Notes: generated by a model not told the origin, from the letters alone. A stretch of DNA of 64,000 nucleotides from Caulobacter soli (GCF_011045195.1 NZ_CP049199.1:62001-126000), one strand, 5' to 3'. Shown: positions 15,764 through 25,113, counted from the stretch's first letter. A program made the numbers and translations.

Positions 15764-17806
15764 ATGATCACCATCCCCCGCCTCACCCGAGCCTTGGTCG
15801 CCTTCGTCGGCTTGCAAGTGGCGCTGTTCGCCCTCGGCGCCGCTTTCCCGCCCGACATGGCCCGCGCAAAACGCTCCTCGCCCGTGGTGCTTGACCATCG
15901 CGGCGCCTGGCTGCGCGCCCTGCCGGTCGAGGACGGGCGCTGGCGGGTGCGGGCCGATCTCGATCGCACGGACAAGACCTTTCAGAAGCGCCTGGTCGCT
16001 GTCGAGGACGCGCGGTTCTACGGCCACCTGGGCGTCGATCCCCTGGCCCTCATCCGGGCGGTCGGCTCGGCGGTGGTCCATGGCCGGGCCACGTCGGGCG
16101 CCTCGACCCTGACCATGCAGACCGCTCGCCTGCTGGAGCCTCGGCCGCGCAACCTGGGCTCCAAGCTGATCGAGATGGTCCGCGCCGCCCAGTTGGAGGC
16201 GCGGCTGACCAAGCGCGAGACCCTGGCCCTCTACCTGACCCTGGCCCCCTATGGCGGCAATCTGGAGGGGGTGCGGGCAGCAAGCCTCGCCTATTTCGGC
16301 CATGAGCCCACCAGCCTGACCGACGGCGAGCAGGCCCTGCTGATCGCCCTGCCGCAGTCGCCCGAGGCCCGCCGCCCCGACCGTCGCCCGGAGGCCGCCC
16401 GCGCCGCCCGCCGCGCGGTGCTCGACAAGATGGTCCGCGCCCACGTCCTGACCGAGGCCGCCGCCAGCGAGGCCGACGCCGAGCCGATCCCCAGGCGCGG
16501 GACCTTCCCGACCCTGGCCTGGCACGCGGCCGGCGAGCTGGCCCTGGCCGCCCCGGCCGGGCAGCCCAGCGTGGTCTCGACGATCGACGCCGACCTCCAG
16601 ACCCGCCTCGAACCCATGGCCGCCGCCGTGGCCGCCTCCCAGGGCCCGGACGTCACCGCCGCCATCCTGGTGGTCGAGATCAAGAGCCGCGCCGTGCGGG
16701 CCCTGGTCGGTTCGGCGGGGCGCCAGCGACCCGGCGGCTGGATCGACCTGACCCGGGCCATTCGCTCGCCCGGCTCGGCGCTGAAGCCGTTCATCTACGC
16801 CTTCGCATTTGATGACGGCGCCCTGGCGCCCGACACCCAGATCGACGACGCCGCGACCCGTTTCGCCGACTACCAGCCCGAGAACTTCGACCACGTGTTC
16901 CACGACAAGGTCACGGCCCGCGAGGCCCTGGCCTATTCGCTGAACGTGCCGGCTGTCGCCACCCTGGAGAAGATCGGCCCCGACGCCTTCGCCGCTCGCC
17001 TCGAGAGCGCGGGCGTGCGGCTGGTGCGCCCCAAGACGGCGATCAAGGCGTCGGGCCTCGCCCTGGCCCTGGGCGGGGCGGGGATCACGCCGCGCGACAT
17101 GGCCGTGCTCTATGCGGCGCTCGGCGACGGCGGCGTGGCCAAGCCCCTGGCCTTCACCGAGGCCGAGGCGAAACAACGCGAGCACCAGGGCGGAACCCGC
17201 ATCGTCCGGTCCGAGGCCGCCGCCCAGGTGCTGGACATCCTGCGCGAGGCCCCGGCGCCCCGCGGCCGCGCGCCCTCGGCCCTGACCAAGGGCGGACCGG
17301 CTATGGCCTTCAAGACCGGCACCTCGTACGGCTTCCGCGACGCGGTGGCGGCCGGCGTGGTCGGCGGCTACGCGATCATCGTCTGGACGGGCCGAGCCGA
17401 CGGCGGCGCGCGCGGCGGCCTGACCGGACGCGACGCGGCCCTGCCCCTGCTGTTCGACGTCGCCGACGTCATCAACGCCCCGGCCATCGCCCCGCGCCCG
17501 ATCGCGCCCAAGGCGGCGCCCGGGGCGCTGCAGCGCCTGCAACAGGCCTCCGAAGGCCCCCGCCTGATCTTTCCGCCCGACGGGGCCACCGTGCAGGTCG
17601 ACAGCGTCGGTCCCGGCTCGCGCGGCCTGGTCATGGCCGCGGGTGGCGAGGATTTGACCTGGTACGTCGCCGGCGCGCCGCTGTCGGCCGATCCCGTCAG
17701 CGGCAAGGTGATCTGGCGACCGCCAGCGCCGGGGTTCTACCGGCTGAAGGTCGTGGACGGTCAGGGAAGAGCGGCCTCGGCGCGAGTGCGGATCAAGGGT
17801 GGCTAA
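15764..17806 (+). CDS. pbpC: Penicillin-binding protein 1C
   Basis: Bifunctional peptidoglycan synthase-type protein, 680 aa. An N-terminal membrane segment (about 9-28) is followed by a GT51 glycosyltransferase domain with catalytic Glu81 in VEDARFYGHLGVD and SGASTLTMQ. The transpeptidase domain shows S338-x2-K341, S392-L-N394 and K517-T-G-T. The C-terminal beta-rich module from about residue 590 corresponds to the PBP1C C-terminal domain. All key residues are present. It lies downstream of the alpha-2-macroglobulin gene, as in many Gram-negatives. The start ATG is directly preceded by GAGTC, a CcrM-type GANTC site. Confidence 0.93.
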   Translation: MITIPRLTRALVAFVGLQVALFALGAAFPPDMARAKRSSPVVLDHRGAWLRALPVEDGRWRVRADLDRTDKTFQKRLVAVEDARFYGHLGVDPLALIRAVGSAVVHGRATSGASTLTMQTARLLEPRPRNLGSKLIEMVRAAQLEARLTKRETLALYLTLAPYGGNLEGVRAASLAYFGHEPTSLTDGEQALLIALPQSPEARRPDRRPEAARAARRAVLDKMVRAHVLTEAAASEADAEPIPRRGTFPTLAWHAAGELALAAPAGQPSVVSTIDADLQTRLEPMAAAVAASQGPDVTAAILVVEIKSRAVRALVGSAGRQRPGGWIDLTRAIRSPGSALKPFIYAFAFDDGALAPDTQIDDAATRFADYQPENFDHVFHDKVTAREALAYSLNVPAVATLEKIGPDAFAARLESAGVRLVRPKTAIKASGLALALGGAGITPRDMAVLYAALGDGGVAKPLAFTEAEAKQREHQGGTRIVRSEAAAQVLDILREAPAPRGRAPSALTKGGPAMAFKTGTSYGFRDAVAAGVVGGYAIIVWTGRADGGARGGLTGRDAALPLLFDVADVINAPAIAPRPIAPKAAPGALQRLQQASEGPRLIFPPDGATVQVDSVGPGSRGLVMAAGGEDLTWYVAGAPLSADPVSGKVIWRPPAPGFYRLKVVDGQGRAASARVRIKGG

Positions 17807-17810
17807 CCGG

Positions 17811-17980
17811 TTCCTTCTCCCCTTGCGGGAGAAGGTGTCAGCGAAGCTGACGGATGAGGGGTCTCTCAAACGAAAACCGCCGCGACAGCTGACGGGCTGG
17901 TCGCGGCGGTCAGGATTTTCGACCCCTCACCCGACCCTGCTTCGCAGGGCCACCCTCTCCCGCAAGGGGAGAGGGAAGGG
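17811..17980. repeat. Nested palindromic repeat between pbpC and can
   Basis: Stacked inverted repeats fill the whole gap between two convergent genes. They are CTTCTCCC/GGGAGAAG at 17814-17833, GTCAGC-GAA-GCTGAC at 17837-17851, a central CCGCCGCGAC/GTCGCGGCGG pair around 17878-17909, CCTGC-TTC-GCAGG at 17936-17948, and CCTCTCCC/GGGGAGAGG at 17954-17973. GAGGGGTC and GACCCCTC also pair across the centre. It probably ends both transcripts. Confidence 0.75.
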
Positions 17981-17982
17981 CC

Positions 17983-18609
17983 TCAGCAAGGCCCGCTGGC
18001 GACGCGTTCGTAGTCCGCCAGGTTGGAGATCCCGACCTCCAGATCGGTCACCAGGCCGTTGCTCAGCGAATAGACCCAGCCGTGCACCGACAGGGTCTGG
18101 CCGCGCGCCCAGGCGTCCTGGACGAAGACGTCGGAGGCGACGTTGCGCACCTGGCGCGCCACGTTCAGCTCGCACAGGCGGTTGAGCTTGTCCTTCTCGG
18201 ACGGCAGCGCCTCCAGCTCGTGCTTGTGCTCGGCGTGGACCTCGCGGATCGGGTGCAGCCAGTGGTCGACCAGGCCTCGGCGCTTGCCGTCGATGGCCGC
18301 CGCCACGCCGCCGCAGCCATAGTGGCCCACGACCATGATGTGCTTGACCTTCAGCACGTCGACCGCGAACTGCAGCACCGACAGGTAGTTGGCGTCCTGC
18401 GGCGGGGCCAGGTTGGCGACGTTGCGGTGGACGAACAGCTCGCCCGGATCCAGGCCGACGATCTCGTTGGCCGGCACGCGGCTGTCGCTGCAGCCGATCC
18501 ACAGATATTCGGGGCTCTGCTGGCCCTCCAGGCGCTTGAAGAACTGCGGGTCGGCCTCGGTCTTGCGCAGCGACCAGGCCAGGTTGTTGCTCTTCAGGTC
18601 TTCAAGCAT
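17983..18609 (-). CDS. can: Cytosolic beta-class carbonic anhydrase
   Basis: A 208-aa CO2/bicarbonate enzyme with C40-S-D42-S-R44 and H96-x2-C99 as zinc and catalytic residues. The long GHYGCGGVAAAIDG loop and the C-terminal VHGWVYSLSNGLVTDLEV are typical of the E. coli Can type. There is no signal peptide, so it acts in the cytoplasm. Its start overlaps the end of the maiA-like gene by 8 bp, so it is probably translated from the same mRNA. Confidence 0.93.
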   Translation of the reverse strand: MLEDLKSNNLAWSLRKTEADPQFFKRLEGQQSPEYLWIGCSDSRVPANEIVGLDPGELFVHRNVANLAPPQDANYLSVLQFAVDVLKVKHIMVVGHYGCGGVAAAIDGKRRGLVDHWLHPIREVHAEHKHELEALPSEKDKLNRLCELNVARQVRNVASDVFVQDAWARGQTLSVHGWVYSLSNGLVTDLEVGISNLADYERVASGPC

Positions 18610-19243
18610 GGATGGCGTCCGGCTGTTGGTTGGGATGGGCGGCGGCGAAGGCCGGGTGCTCGGCGCAGCGCGCGGCGACCGCGCGGATGGCCGGGAACGG
18701 CGTCAGGTCGGTCTTGAACCGCTCGGCGTTGTAGACCTGGGGGACCAGGCAGCAGTCGGCCAGGCCCGGCGTGTCGCCGAACGCGAAGCCCTGGCCGTGG
18801 GCGACGATCAGCCCTTCCAGGGCCGTGAAGCCGTCGGTGATCCAGCGGCCGATCCAGGCCTCGCGACCCGGCTCGTCGACGCCCAGCTCGGTCAGGGCGC
18901 GCAGGATGCGCAGGTTGTTCACCGGGTGGATGTCGCTGGCGATGATGTGGGCCATGGTTCGCACCGTGGCGCGGTCGAACGGGTCGGCCGGCAGCAGGGC
19001 GGGCTCCGGAACGGTCTCGTCCAGCCAGTCCAGGATCGCCAGGCTCTGGGTCAGGATCTTGCCGTCGACCTCCAGGGCCGGCAGCAGGCGCTGGGGATTG
19101 AGGGCCGTGAAGGCCGGCCCCTGATGCTGGTTCGAGACCAGGTTCACCGGCGCGATGTCGTAGGCCAGGCCCTTGAGGTTCAGGCCGATGCGCACCCGGT
19201 AGGCCGCGCTGGACCGCCAGGCGCTGTGGAGGGTCAGTTTCAC
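18602..19243 (-). CDS. maiA: Maleylacetoacetate/maleylpyruvate isomerase (zeta-class GST)
   Basis: Glutathione S-transferase fold, 213 aa. The zeta-class motif S-S-A-A-Y-R-V-R-I (residues 11-19) carries the catalytic serines and arginine. LNPQRLLPALEVDG and LTQSLAILDWLDE complete the thioredoxin-like domain. It isomerises maleylacetoacetate (tyrosine route) or maleylpyruvate (gentisate route) with glutathione. An FAH-family hydrolase gene lies 10 bp upstream, which supplies the next step of either route. No homogentisate or gentisate dioxygenase is in the window, so the route cannot be settled here. Confidence 0.85.
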   Translation of the reverse strand: MKLTLHSAWRSSAAYRVRIGLNLKGLAYDIAPVNLVSNQHQGPAFTALNPQRLLPALEVDGKILTQSLAILDWLDETVPEPALLPADPFDRATVRTMAHIIASDIHPVNNLRILRALTELGVDEPGREAWIGRWITDGFTALEGLIVAHGQGFAFGDTPGLADCCLVPQVYNAERFKTDLTPFPAIRAVAARCAEHPAFAAAHPNQQPDAIHA

Positions 19244-19253
19244 GGCGCGCGCC

Positions 19254-19931
19254 TCAGACGACGGTGAAGGCGAGCTCGCCCACGCCCTCGACCTGACCGA
19301 CGATCCGCTCGCCCCGGCCGATGGGGCCCACGCCCTCGGGGGTGCCGGTGAAGATCAGGTCGCCGGCCGCCAGGGTCCACAGCTTGGAGGCCTCGGCGAT
19401 GATCTCGGGGATGGTCCAGATCATGTCGGCGATCTGGCCCGCCTGGCGGGGCTGGCCGTCGACGCTCAGGGTGATCGCGCCGTCGGGCTTGGCCTGGCCG
19501 ACGGGGACGATGGCGCTGATCGGGGCGCTGGCGTCAAAGCCCTTGGCCGCGTCCCACGGATGGCTCTTGGTCTTGGCCGCGGCCTGCAGGTCGCGGCGGG
19601 TCAGGTCGACCCCGACCGCGTAGCCGAAGACGTGGCTCATGGCCTCTTCGACCGCGATGTTGGCGCCGCCCGACTTCAGGGCCACCACCAGCTCGATCTC
19701 GTGGTGCAGGTCGTGGGTGGCGACCGGGTAGGGGACCTTGCCGCCCGTCACGACGGCGTCGGCCGGCTTGGCGAAGAAGAACGGCGGATCGCGCCCGTCC
19801 GCGCCCATCTCGCGGGCGTGGGCGGCGTAGTTGCGGCCGACGCAGAGGATGCGACGCACCGGGAAGACCGCGTCGGTTCCCGCGACCGGAACCGTGGATT
19901 GGGCGGGCGGAGCAAAGGCGAAGTTGGTCAT
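19254..19931 (-). CDS. Fumarylacetoacetate hydrolase family protein (fumarylpyruvate hydrolase-like)
   Basis: A 225-aa FAH-fold hydrolase. Motifs include ILCVGRNYAAHA, HHEIELVVALK (metal-binding glutamates), VFGYAVGVDLTRRDLQ, and LIFTGTPEGVGPI. The length fits the short fumarylpyruvate/acylpyruvate hydrolases better than true fumarylacetoacetases, which are 330-430 aa. It is the first gene of the unit with maiA and can. The product is predicted to be pyruvate or acetoacetate plus fumarate. The substrate is uncertain. Confidence 0.82.
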   Translation of the reverse strand: MTNFAFAPPAQSTVPVAGTDAVFPVRRILCVGRNYAAHAREMGADGRDPPFFFAKPADAVVTGGKVPYPVATHDLHHEIELVVALKSGGANIAVEEAMSHVFGYAVGVDLTRRDLQAAAKTKSHPWDAAKGFDASAPISAIVPVGQAKPDGAITLSVDGQPRQAGQIADMIWTIPEIIAEASKLWTLAAGDLIFTGTPEGVGPIGRGERIVGQVEGVGELAFTVV

Positions 19932-20121
19932 GGCGTCTGATTAGACCCAAACCGCGCCCGCCAAAAGTCACCTTCGCGAGGACATCATCCTGCAACATGC
20001 CGGCCATGAGGTCCGTCTAAACGTTCTTTCACTTGCCCCGACCTGCGACGACAAGGCATGACGGGTGGGCAATTGTGGCGAAAACCCGTCACGCCGACGT
20101 CGAAGGGGCCCGGGACCGACG

Positions 20122-21000
20122 ATGCTGATCATCGAGAACCTGACGCACGTCTACGCCAACGGCGTGAAGGCCCTCGACGAGGTCAATCTGACGATCCCGC
20201 GCGGCATGTACGGCCTGCTGGGTCCGAACGGCGCCGGCAAGTCGACCCTGATGCGCACGGTGGCCACCCTGCAGGCCCCGACGTCGGGCCATATCCGCTT
20301 CGGCGATATCGACGTGCTGAAGTCGCCCGACCTGCTGCGGCGCACCCTGGGCTACCTGCCGCAGGACTTCGGCGTCTATCCGCGGGTCAGCGCCTACGAC
20401 ATGCTGGACCACATGGCGGTGCTCAAGGGGATCGCCGGGACCAAGGAGCGCAAGGACGTCGTCGAGAGCCTGCTCAACCAGGTCAATCTGTGGACCGTGC
20501 GCAAGAAGGCCATCGCCGGCTTCTCGGGCGGCATGCGCCAGCGGTTCGGTATCGCCCAGGCGTTGATTGGCGATCCGCGCCTGATCATCGTCGACGAACC
20601 CACCGCGGGCCTGGATCCGGAGGAGCGCAACCGCTTCCTCAACCTGCTGGCCGAGATCGGCGAGAACGTGGTGGTGATCCTGTCGACCCACATCGTCGAG
20701 GATGTGTCCGACCTCTGCCCGGCCATGGCGATCATCTGCGACGGCCGCATCGTCAAGGAAGGCGCGCCCGCCGACCTGGTCCGCCAGCTGTCGGGCCGCA
20801 TCTGGAAGAAGATCATCGACAAGGCCGAGCTCGAGGCGGCCAAGGCCAGGCATCAGGTGATCTCCACCCGCCTGCTGGCCGGCCGCACGGTGATCCACGT
20901 CCTGGCCGACCAAGACCCGGGCGACGGCTTCGTCCGCGTCGAGGGCGGGCTGGAGGACGTCTATTTCTCGACCCTGTCCAACACCCGGTGCGCGGCCTAA
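20122..21000 (+). CDS. ABC transporter ATP-binding protein
   Basis: A 292-aa ABC ATPase. Walker A is GPNGAGKST (around residues 35-43), the signature is FSGGMRQRFGIAQAL, Walker B is LIIVDEPTAGLDPEE, and the switch His is in STHIVED. The ATG at 20122 is preferred; the upstream in-frame extension is Arg-rich and lacks conservation marks. It lies 10 bp before a giant permease/peptidase fusion, and the two probably form one transporter-protease complex. No substrate can be named. Confidence 0.9.
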   Translation: MLIIENLTHVYANGVKALDEVNLTIPRGMYGLLGPNGAGKSTLMRTVATLQAPTSGHIRFGDIDVLKSPDLLRRTLGYLPQDFGVYPRVSAYDMLDHMAVLKGIAGTKERKDVVESLLNQVNLWTVRKKAIAGFSGGMRQRFGIAQALIGDPRLIIVDEPTAGLDPEERNRFLNLLAEIGENVVVILSTHIVEDVSDLCPAMAIICDGRIVKEGAPADLVRQLSGRIWKKIIDKAELEAAKARHQVISTRLLAGRTVIHVLADQDPGDGFVRVEGGLEDVYFSTLSNTRCAA

Positions 21001-21010
21001 AGGCGTGGGG

Positions 21011-24000
21011 ATGTTCGGAAAAGTCGCCGCCTTCGAGTTTCGGTACCAGGCGCGTCAGCCCGTCTTCTGGGCCGGAGTGGTCATCTTCTTCCTGATGGCC
21101 TTCGCCACGGTGGCCGCGCCGAACATCGTCCAGCTGGGCTCCACGGCCAACGTGCACAAGAACGCCGCCTCGGTGATCGCCAGCACGAACCTGTTCCTGG
21201 CCCTGGTCTACATGTTCATCACGGCCGCGTTCGTCGCCAACATCATCACGCGCGACGAGGACACCGGTTTCGACGGCATCCTGCGCTCCACGCCGCTGGG
21301 CAAGTTCGACTATCTGTACGGCCGGTTCACCGGCGCCTTCGCCGCCGCGGCCCTGTCGTTCCTGGCCGTGCCCGCCGGCATGGCCCTGGGCGCGGTGATG
21401 TTCTGGGTCGACCCCGACAGCGTCGGGCCGTTCGTCCTGAACCACTACCTGTTCGCCTATCTGGTGCTGGCCCTGCCGTCGCTGCTGCTGACCTCGGCGG
21501 TGTTCTTCGCGGTGACCACCGTGACCCGGTCGATGATGTGGACCTATGTCGGCGTCATCGTCTTCATGGTGGCGTCGTTCATCAGCACCGGCATGCTGCG
21601 CCAGCCCGGCCTGGAGAAGATCGCCGCCCTCTGGGAGCCCTTCGGCGGCAGCGCCTACGGCCTGGCCGTGCGCTACTGGACGGCGGCCGAGCGCAACACC
21701 CAGATCCCGGCCCTGACCGGCTATCTGCTGGCCAACCGGCTGATCTGGATCGGCGTTTCCCTGGCGATCATCGCCGCCGCCTACTGGCTGTTCGACCTGC
21801 GCAAGGGCGACGGCGCCGCGCGGGTCAAGCGCGAGACCCCCGGCGAGGCCGACGCGCCGCGCCCGATCGGGATCATGCACGGCGTTCCGACCTTCGGCCG
21901 GGCGACCTGCTGGGCGCAGCTGTGGGCCCGGGCCCGGCTGGACGCCCGCCAGGTGTTCCTCAGCCCGGCCTATCTGGTGCTGGTGGGCCTGGCGGCGGCG
22001 CTGTCGGTGTTCAATCTCTGGCACGTCACCGATGACAGCCTCTATGGCGGGGCGATCTATCCGGTGACTCGGGCCATGACCGGGGCCCTGGACGGCATCT
22101 TCCCGTTCATCTCGATGATCATCGCCGCGTTCTACGCCGGCGAGTTGGTCTGGCGCGAACAGGACCGCAAGACCCACGAACTGATCGACGTCACGCCGAT
22201 CGCCGACTGGGCCTTCGTGGTCCCCAAGACCCTGGCCATCAGCCTGGTCCTGCTGACCACCTTCCTGGCCGGCGTGGTCGTGGCGGTGATCATCCAGCTG
22301 ATCAAGGGCTACACCCACCTGGAGCTCTTCCACTATCTGATCTGGTGGGTGCTGCCCCAGGCGATCTACTGCCTGATGATGGCCGTGCTGGCGGTGTTCC
22401 TGCAGGTGCTGTCGCCGCAGAAGTTCGTCGGCTGGGGCCTGATGGTGCTCTACATCATCGGCACGATCGTCGCGTCCAGCTGGGGGCTGGAGCACAACCT
22501 CTACATCTATCCTGAAGCCTCATCGACGCCGCTGTCCGACTTCAACGGCCAGAGCCGGTTCTGGATCGGCGCCTGGTGGTTCCGGCTCTACTGGACGGCC
22601 TTCGCGGTGGTGCTGCTGGTGCTGTGCCACGGGCTGTGGCGACGAGGGACCGAGAGCCGGCTGAGGCCGCGCCTGGCCGCCCTGCCGCGCCGCCTGAACG
22701 GCGCGCCGGGCCTGATCGCCGGGGCCGCCCTGGTGGTGTTCGCCGGCGTCGGCGCCTTCATCTACTGGAACACCAACGTCTGGAACGAATACCGCACCAC
22801 CCTCAGCACCGAACGCTGGACCGCCGACTACGAAAAGGCCCTGCTCGGGTTCGAGACCACGCCCCAGCCCAAGATCGCCGCGGTCAAGCTGGACGTCGAC
22901 ATCCGGCCCGACGCCCCCCGTATCGACACCAAGGGCGTCTATGTAATCGAGAACCGCACCGACAAGCCGCTGCGCGAGATCCACGTCCGCTTCGACCGCG
23001 ACCTGAAGGTCCTGGCCCTGTCGATCGAGGGCGCCCGGCCCAAGCGGACCTTCGAGCGCTTCAACTATCGGATCTTCGCCTTCGACACCCCGATGCAGCC
23101 GGGCGAGCGGCGCTCGATGTCGTTCAGCACCGCCCGCGTGGCCATGGGCTTCCGCAACAGCGGCCCCGACACCCACATGGTCGACAACGGCACCTTCATC
23201 AACGACCAGCAGTTGGCTCCGTCGCTGGGCATGGACCGCAGCGGCCTGCTGACCGACCGCACCAAGCGGCGCAAGTACGGCCTGCGGCCCGAGCTGCGGC
23301 CGGCCAAGCTGGGCGACATCCCCTCGCGCCAGTTCAACGGCCTGCGCCGCGACAGCGACTGGGTGACCGCCGACATCACCGTCACCACCAACGCCGACCA
23401 GACGCCGATGGCCCCGGGCTACAAGGTGTCGGACCGCGTCTGGCGCGAGACGGCCAACATGAGCGGCCCCGCCACCAACAAGGCCAGCGACCGGCGCACG
23501 GCGCGGTTCGTGACCGAGGCCCCGATCCTGCACTTCTTCTCGATCCAGTCGGCCCGCTACGCGGTGAGGACGCAGCCGTACAAGGGCGTGCAGCTGTCGG
23601 TCTATTACACCCCGGCCCACGCCTGGAACGTCGACCGGATGATCGAGTCGATGAAGCGGTCGCTGGACTACGACCAGGCCAATTTCAGCCCCTACCAGTT
23701 CCGCCAGGTGCGCTACCTGGAGTTCCCGGCCTACGGCAACTTCGCCCAGTCGTTCGCCAACACCATCCCGTGGTCGGAGAACCTGGGCTTCATCTCCCGG
23801 TACGAGGACCCGACCAAGATCGACATGGTCACCTATGTCGGGGCCCACGAGATCGCCCACCAGTGGTGGGCCCACCAGCTGATCGGCGCCGACCAGCAGG
23901 GCGGCGCGGCCCTGGCCGAGACCTTGGCCCAGTACTCGGCCCTGATGGTGATGAAGAAGACCTATGGCGAGCCGATGATCCGCAAGTTCCTCAAGTACGA

Positions 24001-24637
24001 ACTGGACCGCTATCTGCGGGCCCGGGGCGGCGAGGTGATCGAGGAACTGCCGCTGCGCCAGGTCGAGGACCAGCCCTACATCTACTACAACAAGGGTTCG
24101 CTGGTGATGTACCGCCTGGCCCAGGAGATCGGCGAGGACAACGTCAACGCCGCCCTGCGCGAGATGCTGGCCGCCTACGCCTTCAAGGGCCCGCCCTATC
24201 CGACCACCCTGGAGCTGGTCGCCGCCCTGCGCCGCCACGCGCCGGCCGACAAGCAGGCGCTGATCACCGACCTGTTCGAGAAGATCACGCTGTATGACCT
24301 GAAGACCACCATGGCCGTGGCCCACAAGCGGTCCGACGGCCGCTACGACGTGACGCTGACGGTGAGCGCCAAGAAGCTCTACGCCCAGGGTCGAGGCCAG
24401 GAGGCCGAGGCGCCGATGAGCGAGCCGATGGACATCGGCCTGTTCACCCTGGAGCCGGGCAAGAAGGGTTTCGGGGCCGACAAGGTCGTGGCCTTCGAGC
24501 GCCGCACGATCCGGTCGGGAACCCAGACCCTGACCTTCGTCACCAGGACCCTGCCCAAGGTCGCGGGCGTGGACCCCTACAACACCGTCATCGACCGCAA
24601 CGGCGACGACAACACCACGAAGGTCGAGATGCGCTAG
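21011..24637 (+). CDS. ABC permease fused to M1-family aminopeptidase
   Basis: A 1208-aa fusion. The N-terminal half (about 1-590) contains two sets of six or so hydrophobic segments, like a duplicated ABC-2 type permease, ending with a helix near 575-595. The C-terminal half is an M1 gluzincin: H946-E947-I-A-H950-Q-W-W, then the third zinc ligand in AETLAQYSAL at E970. The spacing from H950 is 19 residues rather than the textbook 18. The peptidase domain should face the periplasm. AAGG at 21000-21003 suits the ATG at 21011 better than the GTG at 21005. It probably works with the ATPase just upstream. Confidence 0.9.
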   Translation: MFGKVAAFEFRYQARQPVFWAGVVIFFLMAFATVAAPNIVQLGSTANVHKNAASVIASTNLFLALVYMFITAAFVANIITRDEDTGFDGILRSTPLGKFDYLYGRFTGAFAAAALSFLAVPAGMALGAVMFWVDPDSVGPFVLNHYLFAYLVLALPSLLLTSAVFFAVTTVTRSMMWTYVGVIVFMVASFISTGMLRQPGLEKIAALWEPFGGSAYGLAVRYWTAAERNTQIPALTGYLLANRLIWIGVSLAIIAAAYWLFDLRKGDGAARVKRETPGEADAPRPIGIMHGVPTFGRATCWAQLWARARLDARQVFLSPAYLVLVGLAAALSVFNLWHVTDDSLYGGAIYPVTRAMTGALDGIFPFISMIIAAFYAGELVWREQDRKTHELIDVTPIADWAFVVPKTLAISLVLLTTFLAGVVVAVIIQLIKGYTHLELFHYLIWWVLPQAIYCLMMAVLAVFLQVLSPQKFVGWGLMVLYIIGTIVASSWGLEHNLYIYPEASSTPLSDFNGQSRFWIGAWWFRLYWTAFAVVLLVLCHGLWRRGTESRLRPRLAALPRRLNGAPGLIAGAALVVFAGVGAFIYWNTNVWNEYRTTLSTERWTADYEKALLGFETTPQPKIAAVKLDVDIRPDAPRIDTKGVYVIENRTDKPLREIHVRFDRDLKVLALSIEGARPKRTFERFNYRIFAFDTPMQPGERRSMSFSTARVAMGFRNSGPDTHMVDNGTFINDQQLAPSLGMDRSGLLTDRTKRRKYGLRPELRPAKLGDIPSRQFNGLRRDSDWVTADITVTTNADQTPMAPGYKVSDRVWRETANMSGPATNKASDRRTARFVTEAPILHFFSIQSARYAVRTQPYKGVQLSVYYTPAHAWNVDRMIESMKRSLDYDQANFSPYQFRQVRYLEFPAYGNFAQSFANTIPWSENLGFISRYEDPTKIDMVTYVGAHEIAHQWWAHQLIGADQQGGAALAETLAQYSALMVMKKTYGEPMIRKFLKYELDRYLRARGGEVIEELPLRQVEDQPYIYYNKGSLVMYRLAQEIGEDNVNAALREMLAAYAFKGPPYPTTLELVAALRRHAPADKQALITDLFEKITLYDLKTTMAVAHKRSDGRYDVTLTVSAKKLYAQGRGQEAEAPMSEPMDIGLFTLEPGKKGFGADKVVAFERRTIRSGTQTLTFVTRTLPKVAGVDPYNTVIDRNGDDNTTKVEMR

Positions 24638-24657
24638 CGCTAAAAAGGGGAGGCGGA

Positions 24658-25086
24658 ATGTCCAGTGCGACGGAGCTGAAGCTCGACGTGGGCGGGCTGA
24701 ACGCCTTCCTGTCGGCCGCCTTTCCGGATGTCGATCCGAAACAGCTGCCCAAGGTGGCGGAGGTGGAGCCGGGGCGGGTATTGCTGCGCCAGGCCTTCGC
24801 CAACCGGGCCCTGCGGCCGGGCGGGCTGATCTCGGGGCCGACCCAGATGGCCATGGCGGACACGGCGGCCTACGCCCTGATCCTGGCCCATATCGGCGAG
24901 GTGGCGATGGCGGTGACCACCTCGCTCACCATTCACTTCCTGCGCGGCGCCAAGCCGGACGATCTCTACGCCGAGGGCGCGCTACTCAAACTGGGTCGCC
25001 GCATCGCGACGGTCGAGGTGCTGATCTGGTCGGAATCGCGCGAGCGGGCCGCCGCCAAGGCGACGGTCGCCTACGCCATTCCCTAG
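24658..25086 (+). CDS. PaaI-like hotdog-fold thioesterase family protein
   Basis: A 142-aa protein with the hotdog pattern LRPGGLISGPTQMAMADTAAYALI (long central helix region) and VTTSLTIHFLRGAKPDDLYAEG. In PaaI-type enzymes these regions bind and hydrolyse acyl-CoA thioesters. The usual 'HGG' of PaaI is replaced by RPGGLIS. It starts 20 bp after the ABC/M1 fusion behind GGGGAGG and may be in the same transcript. The substrate is unknown. Confidence 0.75.
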   Translation: MSSATELKLDVGGLNAFLSAAFPDVDPKQLPKVAEVEPGRVLLRQAFANRALRPGGLISGPTQMAMADTAAYALILAHIGEVAMAVTTSLTIHFLRGAKPDDLYAEGALLKLGRRIATVEVLIWSESRERAAAKATVAYAIP

Positions 25087-25089
25087 GCG

Positions 25090-25113
25090 GGCCCGCGCCC
25101 GAGGACGCGGGCC
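25090..25113. terminator. Stem-loop between convergent genes
   Basis: GGCCCGCG (25090-25097) pairs with CGCGGGCC (25106-25113) around an 8-nt loop. There is no U-tract on either strand, so it is a weak or Rho-assisted terminator at best. It occupies the short gap between the thioesterase and the DUF4142 lipoprotein. Confidence 0.5.

Noticed and set aside
15506..17869. A 787-codon open frame on the minus strand across pbpC
   Set aside because: Shadow frame of pbpC, which has all penicillin-binding protein motifs in the plus strand.
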